Assembly: GCA_025457615.1 (NCBI GenBank)
Contig: JALOTZ010000036.1
Span: 1 to 32,809 of the forward strand
DNA: 32,809 nt
Source: Verrucomicrobiota bacterium
Lineage (GTDB): Bacteria; Verrucomicrobiota; Verrucomicrobiia; Limisphaerales; DSYF01
Direction: 5' to 3'
The notes beneath the pieces are model-generated. The model worked only from the letters and a program-made list of their open reading frames with translations. It was not told where the DNA came from and searched no databases. The position numbers were made by a program, and so were the translations under genes. Of the stretch, positions 1-8,838 are shown in pieces; the stretch's first letter is position 1, and the number at the start of each line of letters is the position of its first letter.

Positions 1-210
1 GAGTGAACGACAGACAAACCAAAACAACCCTGACAGCAGACCGCGAGAATCCATCTTATTTCCTGCGCTCAGTGGTCTAAAGAATGGGGTCCACCTCAGT
101 GCCCCGAAGTCGCCGTGGGAACCGGCAATGTCCGGAGCGAGAGCCGACCAAACGCTTGCTCCGGCTTTCCCTCGCGTGGCTGAACTTCCTTGGGAGTGAC
201 CTGCCGTATT

Positions 211-1188
211 TCACCCCGCCGCGGTAAGGCCGCTTTTTGGCGATCGGGAACGTGTGCCTGGCTGGCGCGGGTGGCGAGGCCGGTGGGCGGCGGGCTTGTC
301 GTGCAAAACCAGCGCATCCACATTCGCGGTGGGGGCGTGAATACACTCGAAGCTTGAAGTGGAAAACAGGTTCTGATTTTCGTCGAACATCCGCCTCGCG
401 GCCATGCGGCAATATTCCGGATCGATCTCAATGCCGATGCTGTTACGGTTCCACTTCATGGCGGCGAGCATGGTCGTTCCGCTGCCGCAGAACGGGTCGA
501 GCACGGTGTCGCCGTGGAAGGAGAACATGCGGACCAGGCGCGTGGCCAGTTCGAGCGGGTAGGGGGCCGGATGCTGCTTGGTGGAGGCGCCTGTGAGGGT
601 CCAGATCTGCCGGAACCACTCGTTGAACTCGGCCTTGGGAATCATGCTCAGACGGCGCTGTTCCTCGGTGGGCTGGCGGTAGCCGCCCGGCTTGCGCTGC
701 ATCAGGATGAACTCGATGTCGTTCTTGACGATGGCATTGGGCTCGTAGGGCTTGCCCAGAAACTTGCTGGTGGTGTTCGCCTCGAAGACCGCATTCGAGA
801 TCTTGTGCCAGATAATAGGATTGAGGTTGTCGAACCCCAGCTTGCGGCAGAGGACACAGATATCGGCATGCAGCGGGACGACCACATGCCGTCCGTGCTC
901 CTTGCGCGACAGGCAAACGTCGCCCACCACACAAACAAGCCGCCCGCCCGGAACCAGCACGCGATAGGTCTCGGACCAGACGCGACGAAGATCATCGAGG
1001 AACTCCTCGTAATCCTCGAGGTGCCCCATCTGTCCAGGGCTCTCGTTGTAGCGCTTCAGCTTCCAATAAGGTGGGGAGGTGACAACGAGATGAACCGATT
1101 CGTCCGCGATAAAGGGAAAGTGCCGCGCGTCGCCTTGGTAAAGCCGGTGCGTGGTGGGGGGGTCTGCGTCGAGCGCGGCCTGCTTCAT
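211..1188 (-). CDS. DNA methyltransferase, beta class (N4-cytosine or N6-adenine)
   Basis: This 325-aa protein should transfer a methyl group from S-adenosylmethionine to an exocyclic amino group in DNA. The catalytic motif TSPPY is at residues 37-41, and the SAM-binding motif DPFCGSGTT is at about residues 231-239. Catalytic motif before SAM motif is the order of beta-class enzymes. The 'SPPY' form fits m4C enzymes best, but m6A enzymes share it. The ATG at 1188 lies about 35 residues ahead of the catalytic motif, as expected, though no good ribosome site precedes it. No restriction endonuclease is visible beside it, so it may be an orphan methylase or have a partner beyond the left edge. 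The last 50 residues are rich in Pro, Arg and Ala and are not recognisable. The class is secure and the target base is not. Confidence 0.9.
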   Translation of the reverse strand: MKQAALDADPPTTHRLYQGDARHFPFIADESVHLVVTSPPYWKLKRYNESPGQMGHLEDYEEFLDDLRRVWSETYRVLVPGGRLVCVVGDVCLSRKEHGRHVVVPLHADICVLCRKLGFDNLNPIIWHKISNAVFEANTTSKFLGKPYEPNAIVKNDIEFILMQRKPGGYRQPTEEQRRLSMIPKAEFNEWFRQIWTLTGASTKQHPAPYPLELATRLVRMFSFHGDTVLDPFCGSGTTMLAAMKWNRNSIGIEIDPEYCRMAARRMFDENQNLFSTSSFECIHAPTANVDALVLHDKPAAHRPRHPRQPGTRSRSPKSGLTAAG

Positions 1189-1339
1189 CCAATCAATTCG
1201 TGCAGGAGATTCACCAGGCTATGCCCTTGAATTCAGCGATCTGCCACGCACCAGCCGTTGCTGGCGAGGTGTCTGAGCCCAATCGTGTGCGTTAGATGCC
1301 ACGCCCGCAGGTTGACTGCTTTGGAGTGCGATGGCAAGT

Positions 1340-1510
1340 AAGGCGCCTGCCTGCCCAGCCATTCTCATTTTGGCCCGGAGCGCGGCTCCCTGAGCCGCAG
1401 CACCCCCGCCACGGGAGGCCGTTCTCAATCTTCCAGTGGCTTTGTTCCAGGCGAAGCTGCTGCGAGTCGCGGACCCGCGCTCCAAAATGAGAATGGCTGC
1501 TGCCTGCCAA
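1340..1510. repeat. Inverted-repeat element, repeat family A copy 1
   Basis: The arms at about 1356-1384 and 1476-1499 are inverted copies. CAGCCATTCTCATTTTGG on the left is matched by its complement on the right. GAGCGCG and its complement sit just inside, with a 4-base indel. The similarity continues loosely outward (TGCCTGCC / GGCAGGCA), giving about 160 bases. The right half (about 1440-1500) matches the reverse complement of 29600-29700. The element has no coding capacity and resembles a MITE or a large REP-type palindrome. No target-site duplication was identified. Confidence 0.65.
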
Positions 1511-1683
1511 AGTGTTTCAGCGGCGGCGGGCACCGCCGCCATTCGATGGCACAGGGGGGATTTGAGCATCCCGCAGCCCTTCGAAAGCGCCGTCGCCGCT
1601 ATGCTTGGCCAACGCACTCTCCAAGATGGGCCGGGCCGATCCGGAGACAGAATGGCCCGGAGGAGTCAGCCCACCTCCTCGAT

Positions 1684-1759
1684 GGGGAAAGATGGCGCGG
1701 ACTCACCGGCCTGCGTGCCCCGCTCAGGCAGGCGTCCACGGCCACGAGGTTGAGGGGAA
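1684..1759. repeat. Dispersed repeat family B, copy 1
   Basis: About 75 bases here match 28213-28290 with scattered substitutions. The shared core includes CAGGCAGGCGTCCACGGC. Both copies read in the same orientation as the downstream gene and end about 50 bases before its start codon (clpB here, a FIST-domain gene at 28339). It could be a mobile palindromic repeat or a shared leader or promoter element. Only the repetition is seen directly. Confidence 0.6.
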
Positions 1760-1809
1760 TTCGGCTGGCCCACTTGACGTCCGCTGTCGGTGAGGTCATT
1801 TCTTTTTGC

Positions 1810-4410
<2,601 letters not shown>

Positions 4411-4416
4411 ATCAGT

Positions 4417-5115
4417 TTATCGGGCGGTGTAAATCAGCCAGACTCCGCCGAGCATCACCAGGATGCCGCAGAGAATCTTCAGCACCGCCAGGCCCTTGGA
4501 TTCTTCATTCCATTTCAGCCAGCGCTCGACCAGCTCGGTGCAAGTGCCTGCGGCAACAATCACGGCACAGTGGCCCAGGCCATAAGCCAGCAGCAAACCG
4601 GCTGCGTAGAGTGGCGCCTCGCCACCCAGCTTGAACGTGACACCGAGCATCGGCGCCATGTAGGCGAACGTGCAGGGGCCAAGCGCGATGCCGAACACCA
4701 GGCCAAGAATGAACGCCGCCAGGAATCCTTTCCGCTTCATGCTCACCGGGCCCGCGCCGGACCACGGCATGGGGATCACGCCCACCAGGTGCAGACCGAC
4801 GATGAAGAAAATGAGCGCGACGAGGTAGTTCCCGAAGCGCCCCACGTCGCCCATCACCCGCCCCGCCCCCGCCGTGATTGCTCCAATGGCTGCGATGGTG
4901 AGCAGGATGCCCACGGCAAAGAGCGTCGAGGTCCAGAGCGCACGTCGCGTCGTCACTTGCCCCTGCTCGCTGATGAAGCCCACGATCAGGGGGATGCTGG
5001 CGAGGTGGCAGGGACTGAGGATGATGCTCAGGATGCCCCACACGACCGCGGCGGCCAGGGCCATGAGTGGCGCCCCTTCGACGGCGTGGCTGAGGTTGGT
5101 GAAGAGCTGTTCCAT
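4417..5115 (-). CDS. CcdA/DsbD-type transmembrane thiol:disulfide carrier
   Basis: This is a 232-aa inner-membrane protein with about six hydrophobic helices. It carries the two signature half-sites of the cytochrome c biogenesis transmembrane family: LSPCHLASIPL in the first helix and LGPCTFAYMAP in the middle. The paired cysteines move electrons from cytoplasmic thioredoxin to partners outside the membrane. The ATG at 5115 (MEQLFTNL) puts the first helix at the usual place. An in-frame extension to 5196 would overlap the previous gene and adds non-hydrophobic sequence. It is the last gene of the minus-strand arsR-permease-thioredoxin locus, 23 bases after the anchored thioredoxin, its obvious partner. 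A role in c-type cytochrome assembly is possible, but no cytochrome genes are nearby. Confidence 0.88.
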   Translation of the reverse strand: MEQLFTNLSHAVEGAPLMALAAAVVWGILSIILSPCHLASIPLIVGFISEQGQVTTRRALWTSTLFAVGILLTIAAIGAITAGAGRVMGDVGRFGNYLVALIFFIVGLHLVGVIPMPWSGAGPVSMKRKGFLAAFILGLVFGIALGPCTFAYMAPMLGVTFKLGGEAPLYAAGLLLAYGLGHCAVIVAAGTCTELVERWLKWNEESKGLAVLKILCGILVMLGGVWLIYTAR

Positions 5116-5138
5116 GAAGCGCGCGAGCCGAGGTGTGA

Positions 5139-5624
5139 TCAGCGGTCTGTGCCGGCAGCGGATCCGTCCTCCGCCTTCACCCCCAGCTCGGTCCACTTGT
5201 CGAGGATATCCTCCTTGCCATAGAAGCCGACGTGGCGGAAGCGTTCCTGGCCTTGGGCGTCGTAGAAAATCTGCGTCGGAATCATTTCGACGCCGTATTC
5301 CTTCCCGGCGTCCGGGTTTTCCCAGACGTCAATGAACTCCGTGACAAACCGATTCGCATAGTCCCGCTCCAACTCCTCCAGGATCGGTTTCATCATTTTG
5401 CAGGGAATGCACTTGCCCGCTCCCAGGTCCACCAGCCGGGGCAACCTGGCCGAGGCGGCGGCCGGCGGGGCGTTGGTGACCGTTCCCGCCGCCAGCCCGC
5501 TCGGGTTGGCGACGGCAGTTTCGGTTGGGGATTCGCCGGGGGGCTTGGCTTGCTTGAGGACAACCACGCCGGCCACGGCCATGGCCAGTGCGCCCACTAT
5601 CACGATTTTCATGGAGGTCGTCAT
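5139..5624 (-). CDS. Membrane-anchored or exported thioredoxin-family protein
   Basis: This is a 161-aa protein. Residues 5-23 form a hydrophobic N-terminal helix, a signal anchor or uncleaved signal. A Pro/Ala-rich linker to about residue 60 follows, then a thioredoxin fold with active site CIPC at 72-75 in the context GAGKCIPCKMMKPIL. The later segment 'YGVEMIPTQIFYDAQGQE' has the cis-proline (IPT) typical of thioredoxins. It probably works in the periplasm, reduced by the CcdA-like protein encoded 23 bases downstream. In an arsenic locus it may donate electrons to an extracytoplasmic arsenical or metal-thiol reaction, which is inference. The ATG at 5624 is preceded by GGAAA at a loose distance. 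A second ATG at 5612 would also leave the anchor intact. Confidence 0.9.
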   Translation of the reverse strand: MTTSMKIVIVGALAMAVAGVVVLKQAKPPGESPTETAVANPSGLAAGTVTNAPPAAASARLPRLVDLGAGKCIPCKMMKPILEELERDYANRFVTEFIDVWENPDAGKEYGVEMIPTQIFYDAQGQERFRHVGFYGKEDILDKWTELGVKAEDGSAAGTDR

Positions 5625-5644
5625 AGCTCAAGGTTTCCAATGGA

Positions 5645-5791
5645 TTACAAGTCACATCCCACGGTTTGATCCTCTGGTAAATCCCAGGCAACCCGGATGT
5701 TGGCCGGCGACGCATTTGCCCGCCGCCAGCCTTCGGGGAAGATGCGCGTGATCCGCCCGCCGCCAACGAGGCCAATGGTTCTGTTGCTCAT
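5645..5791 (-). pseudogene. Truncated ProC-like (pyrroline-5-carboxylate reductase family) remnant
   Basis: This is a 48-codon open frame whose first 34 residues look like the start of a ProC-type Rossmann domain. It begins MSNRTIGLVGGGRITRIF, with the glycine-rich dinucleotide loop, followed by a helix (EGWRRANASPANIRV) where ProC has its first helix and second strand. After residue 34 the sequence (AWDLPEDQTVGCDL) no longer resembles the family and stops. The family is about 265 aa long, so most of the enzyme is missing. It sits in tight register between the small thioredoxin (22 bases upstream) and the anchored thioredoxin (20 bases downstream), so a full-length gene probably once belonged to this operon and suffered an internal deletion. 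A genuine small protein cannot be excluded. Confidence 0.55.
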
Positions 5792-5813
5792 AATTGACCT
5801 TGGATGCGGCGTC

Positions 5814-6056
5814 TCAAGCGACCGCCTGTTGCAGGATGGCTTTAATCTCCGGGATGCTCGGCACCTTCCCGACGACCTTGACCGTGCCATTCACCGCCAG
5901 CGCCGGCGTCATCATCACGCCCAACGCCATGATTTGTTTGAGGTCCGTCACTTTGTTGATTTCGGCCGCCACCCCGAGTTCCTTGACGGCCTGTTCCGTG
6001 AACTGCGCGAGCGTTTTGCACTTCGCGCAACCGGGTCCAATAACGAGGATTTGCAT
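5814..6056 (-). CDS. Small thioredoxin-fold protein (redox-active disulfide protein 2 / MTH895 type)
   Basis: This is an 80-aa cytoplasmic protein with the compact thioredoxin-like fold. The strand MQILVIGPGCAKC carries the CxxC active site at residues 10 and 13. Near the middle is the cis-proline segment GVMMTPALAVNG, and PSIPEIKAILQQ closes it. Family members are often encoded beside permeases of the ArsP type and ArsR regulators, as here, and probably pass electrons or metal ions to the permease or reductase partners. The ATG at 6056 gives the standard N-terminus. A much longer open frame extends upstream to 6695 but overlaps the permease and is not coding. Spacing is 23 bases from the permease stop. 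Confidence 0.9.
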   Translation of the reverse strand: MQILVIGPGCAKCKTLAQFTEQAVKELGVAAEINKVTDLKQIMALGVMMTPALAVNGTVKVVGKVPSIPEIKAILQQAVA

Positions 6057-6079
6057 ACGATGTTGTGTTTGAGTTGAGG

Positions 6080-7426
6080 TTAGAACAACGCGCCGTAAAG
6101 GAGTCCGGTCAGCGTCGCCATCACAATGACTAGCGACACATAGACCACTGTTTTCTTCATGCCCATGATGCTTCGGAGCACCAACATGCTGGGCAGCGAA
6201 AGCGCCGGGCCGGCCAGCAGCAGCGCGAGCGCCGGGCCTTTCCCCATGCCGGAGCCAATGAGACCCTGCAGGATCGGCACCTCCGTGAGCGTGGCGAAAT
6301 ACATGAACGCCCCGACCACCGACGAAACAAAGTTGGCCAGGAATGAATTGCCGCCCACTAATTGGCTCACCCACTCCGAGGGCACCACGCCTTCGTGTCC
6401 GGGCCGCCCCAACAGGATGCCCGACACGAACACGCCGCCGATGAGCAGCGGGAAGATTTGCTTGCCCAGTGCCCACGTCGCGTCCAGCCACTCCCTGCCT
6501 TCGCCGGGAGTCCGCGCACAGGCCATCGCCAGGCCCGCGCAGCCCACGATGAATGGAATCAGCGGCTGATGGGGAAAGGCAAAGCTCAGGATGGCCACCG
6601 GCGCCGCCGCCAACGCCAGATCCTTCCACTTGAAGCCATACCACAGTCCCAGCGCCACTCCCAGCCCGGCCGCGAACGCTCCGCCAATGGGCCACTTCCA
6701 GGCGAAAATCTCAGCCCACAGCCCCGTCGCCTCGGCCGGCTTGCTCCAATTGGCGAACACCAGCAGGCCCACCATCGAGGCGAAAAACAGCGCGTTCTGC
6801 CAGAGCGGGCGCTTGACCTCGACTTCGGGCAGTTTCGCGGCGGCTTCGGCCTTGGCCTGTTCTTCGCGCCGGAAGATCAGGTGCATGGCGAAGCCCACCA
6901 CCACGCTGAACAGCACGGCGCCCATCGCCCGCGCGGCGCCCAGTTGCAAGCCCAGCACCCGGGCCGTCAACACGATCGCCAGGACGTTGATGGCTGGCCC
7001 GGAATAAAGGAATGCGGTGGCTGGACCCAGGCCGGCGCCGCGCATCCAGATGCCGCCGAACAGAGGGAGTACCGTGCAGGAACAGACGGCCAGGATTGTT
7101 CCCGAGACCGACGCCACTCCGTAGGCCAGCGCTTTGTTGGCCCGGGGCCCCAGGTAGCGCATGACCGAGGCTTGATTCACGAAGGTGCTGATCCCCCCGG
7201 CGATAAAGAGGGCCGGGACGAGACAAAGGAGGACGTGCTCCTGCGCATACCATTTGGTCAGTTCCAGCCCCTCCCTGAGCGCGTTGTCAAAGCGTGGCAC
7301 GCCCACCGGCAGGAAGAACAGGAAACCAAACACCGCCCCAAAACCGGCGAGAATCTTGAGTTCCCGGGTCCGGTCCGCCTGCGACGGGCTCATGTCACAC
7401 GTGCCGTTCATGGTTTGCGGAAGCAT
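6080..7426 (-). CDS. ArsP-like permease (predicted permease family PF03773)
   Basis: This is an integral membrane protein of about 448 aa with two groups of helices around a charged cytoplasmic loop (residues RREEQAKAEAAAKL). The motif 'AVCSCTVLPLFGGIW' in the first half, with the paired cysteines of CSCT, is the hallmark of this family. Characterised ArsP members export trivalent methylated and aromatic arsenicals, while others have unknown substrates. The setting (ArsR 63 bases upstream, thioredoxins downstream, an arsM in the next operon) supports an arsenical substrate by inference. The start is uncertain. TTG at 7456 and ATGs at 7426, 7411 and 7393 are all in frame. I list 7426 because GGTAAAG lies 7 bases before it, but that site is weak. 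Confidence 0.85.
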   Translation of the reverse strand: MLPQTMNGTCDMSPSQADRTRELKILAGFGAVFGFLFFLPVGVPRFDNALREGLELTKWYAQEHVLLCLVPALFIAGGISTFVNQASVMRYLGPRANKALAYGVASVSGTILAVCSCTVLPLFGGIWMRGAGLGPATAFLYSGPAINVLAIVLTARVLGLQLGAARAMGAVLFSVVVGFAMHLIFRREEQAKAEAAAKLPEVEVKRPLWQNALFFASMVGLLVFANWSKPAEATGLWAEIFAWKWPIGGAFAAGLGVALGLWYGFKWKDLALAAAPVAILSFAFPHQPLIPFIVGCAGLAMACARTPGEGREWLDATWALGKQIFPLLIGGVFVSGILLGRPGHEGVVPSEWVSQLVGGNSFLANFVSSVVGAFMYFATLTEVPILQGLIGSGMGKGPALALLLAGPALSLPSMLVLRSIMGMKKTVVYVSLVIVMATLTGLLYGALF

Positions 7427-7489
7427 TGCTGCTTTACCATTGAGCCAATCCTGCAAGTAAAACGCATAAACAAAGATCCGGGCTGCGCA

Positions 7490-7789
7490 TCACGCGGGTG
7501 ACGGGTTCTTGACGGAGGCGACACACTGGAAAAAGTTCATCACGCAGGGCGTGACCAGGCGGTAAAACACCTGGGCCCCGCGCTTGTCGTCCTCGACAAT
7601 CCCGGCGTGTTTGAGTTGGGCCAGATGCCGGGAGGCGGTGGGCATTTCCACGCCGAGCAGTTCGGCCAGTTCGCACACGCAGCGTTCCCCGCGCGACAGT
7701 TCGTCCACCATGAGCAGGCGGCCGGGATGGGCCAGCGCCTTGAACATCTGGGCCTGGGCCTTGAATTGCCGGATGCGCGATGGAGCCAT
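7490..7789 (-). CDS. arsR: ArsR/SmtB-family metalloregulator (locus 1)
   Basis: This is a 99-aa winged-helix repressor that leaves DNA when As(III) or a related thiophilic ion binds. 'FKALAHPGRLLMVDEL' begins the HTH core. ERCVCELAELL carries the classical metal-binding cysteine pair at residues 37 and 39. 'MPTASRHLAQLKHAGIV' is the recognition helix, and a wing with RGAQVFYRL follows. C-terminal cysteines at VTPCVMNFFQCV may add ligands. It heads the minus-strand locus. The predicted promoter leaves only about five bases before the ATG, so translation is probably leaderless. The operator overlapping that promoter points to autoregulation. Confidence 0.93.
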   Translation of the reverse strand: MAPSRIRQFKAQAQMFKALAHPGRLLMVDELSRGERCVCELAELLGVEMPTASRHLAQLKHAGIVEDDKRGAQVFYRLVTPCVMNFFQCVASVKNPSPA

Positions 7790-7799
7790 ACGTGGCTAG

Positions 7800-7828
7800 A
7801 CATTTAGCCAAGTTGCTAAGTATGTCAA
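7800..7828 (-). promoter_or_regulatory. arsR (locus 1) promoter with overlapping ArsR operator
   Basis: On the minus strand, TTGACA (7828-7823) and TAAATG (7806-7801) are separated by 16 bases. The span between and over them (7800-7825) is an imperfect dyad. ACATTTAGC, six bases, then GCTAAGTATGT form two half-sites about the size of ArsR operators. Repressor binding would block RNA polymerase directly. Confidence 0.7.
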
Positions 7829-7862
7829 GGTCCGACGCGGACTGAGGTTTGCGCCCAGGAAC

Positions 7863-8105
7863 TCAACGCAGGCGAGACAAACGCGAGCGCTCGGCTTTCT
7901 TCCGCGCCAGTTTGAATTCCTGATAAGCTTCCGCTGTGATCTCAATGAGGGCGCGCGGGGTCAGGCTCTTGGCGCCGGATCTGGCGACCACTGATTCGAG
8001 GAGGGCGTCCAGTTTTGCGCGGCGCCCGGCTTTCTGGCTTGCCTCGCACGTTTCCAATTCGTAGCGGGCCTGCAGAATGGCCTCGAGTTCAGGATTTCGG
8101 GCCAT
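7863..8105 (-). CDS. Hypothetical 80-aa helical protein
   Basis: I do not recognise this protein. It is 80 aa, highly charged and predicted helical. The N-terminal helix (MARNPELEAILQARYELETC) is followed by a basic stretch, and the C-terminus is rich in Lys and Arg (FKLARKKAERSRLSRLR), suggesting nucleic-acid binding or a partner-binding role. Its ATG lies 17 bases inside the end of the upstream 144-aa gene, so the two are probably translationally coupled. They form a two-gene unit between the two ars loci. Nothing in the sequence links them to arsenic. Confidence 0.6.
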   Translation of the reverse strand: MARNPELEAILQARYELETCEASQKAGRRAKLDALLESVVARSGAKSLTPRALIEITAEAYQEFKLARKKAERSRLSRLR

Positions 8106-8523
8106 TGAAAAGTTGATTGAACAACTCGCGGCGGCGCGCCGGGTTGAGGTCGCCGTGCCATTCGGCCTGCGTGTCGCCAAGCTCCGCAACCGTGGCTTCA
8201 ACGTCGGAGAGCTTGATGCCGGTGGGATTCCGGGGCAGGCCGCCGCCCCGGCGAATCTCGGTGAGCAGCCGCTCACCCTCGGCGATAAGCGCCGCCAGCC
8301 AGGTCTTGTGGTAGCGCCGGTCCAGCGGCGTGGGTTTGCGCCCGATCATCCGCTCCAACTCGGCCTGGCGGAACAGTTCAATGCCCTTGAACCAACTGAC
8401 AACTTCCTGCAAGCGGCCATAGCGTCTCGCCCGCAAGTCATGCGCGTTCTGGTCCAGGACCAAGCCGACGGCCTGCCAGCGCGGGGATTCGATGGTTTCC
8501 GGTTCCAGGGTCGCGTTTCTCAT
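8089..8523 (-). CDS. Hypothetical 144-aa protein, first gene of a coupled pair
   Basis: The family is not recognised. The protein begins MRNATLEPETIESPRWQ and is largely alpha-helical, with a conserved-looking charged core (FRQAELERMIGRKPTPLDRR) and an acidic segment IKLSDVEATVAELGD. No signal peptide or membrane segment is present. I chose the ATG at 8523 because the open frame beyond it (to 8622) runs out of phase through a remnant of an XRE regulator. Its stop overlaps the next gene's start by 17 bases. The order (regulator fragment, then two small coupled genes) resembles a toxin-antitoxin or restriction-control cassette, but no diagnostic motif supports that. Confidence 0.6.
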   Translation of the reverse strand: MRNATLEPETIESPRWQAVGLVLDQNAHDLRARRYGRLQEVVSWFKGIELFRQAELERMIGRKPTPLDRRYHKTWLAALIAEGERLLTEIRRGGGLPRNPTGIKLSDVEATVAELGDTQAEWHGDLNPARRRELFNQLFNGPKS

Positions 8524-8838
8524 ACTGTGGAGAATACACCCGCTGTTGCGGGATCCGCAAGCCGGCAGGATTCCCGGGCTCCTGGAAGAGGCAAACCGGC
8601 AGGATGTCAGCACCTGCCCCACCGCTCGGCGAGTTGTTCCAGTGTCCAGCCCCGAGCCGTGCGCAACTCGCGGACGCGGTGACCGACCTGTTCTTGAATG
8701 GTTGCCTCGATCATGGGCCCCGCCCAGCCAGCCGTAGTTCGCCTCATAAGTCCGGAGACTATGAGTCGTGTTTCATGGGGCAAGGCATCGCGGGTCGGCG
8801 GTCGGCGGAGCTGACAGATGTCGATCGAGCAGGCGGGT
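8524..8838. other. Spacer with an XRE remnant and a small hairpin
   Basis: This gap between acr3 and the coupled hypothetical pair holds the truncated XRE reading frame (8607-8714, listed separately). It also holds a compact hairpin at 8745-8763 with arms CATA(A)GTC and GACTATG around CGGA. The hairpin has no T-run and could be a short palindromic repeat. Nothing else is recognisable. Confidence 0.5.
8607..8714 (-). pseudogene. N-terminal fragment of an XRE/Cro-CI family regulator
   Basis: This 35-codon frame begins MIEATIQEQVGHRVREL and continues RTARGWTLEQLAER before a stop. It matches the first two helices of the HTH_XRE domain (pattern IGxRVRELRxARGxTLExLAE). The recognition helix and everything after it are missing. 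None of the three forward frames downstream resumes an HTH pattern, so this is a truncation and not a simple frameshift. It probably marks where a regulator gene, perhaps once controlling the hypothetical pair, was lost. Confidence 0.6.

Larger units (their letters stand above)
1189..1809. other. Gene-free, repeat-rich spacer upstream of clpB
   Basis: No convincing gene lies between the divergent methyltransferase and clpB. The open frame in phase with clpB from 1546 has no family resemblance before residue 89 and overlaps repeats. The stretch holds one inverted-repeat element (about 1340-1510) and one copy of a second dispersed repeat (1684-1759), both listed separately. The clpB promoter should lie in the last 60 bases. 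I see TTGACG at 1776 but no convincing -10 box or CIRCE element. Confidence 0.6.

Noticed and set aside
1546..1809. 88-codon N-terminal extension of ClpB
   Set aside because: The sequence crosses repeat B and has no ClpB resemblance. The family start and a ribosome site are at 1810.
5814..6695. 293-aa frame including the mini-thioredoxin
   Set aside because: Everything upstream of 6056 overlaps the permease in another frame. Only the last 80 residues match a family.
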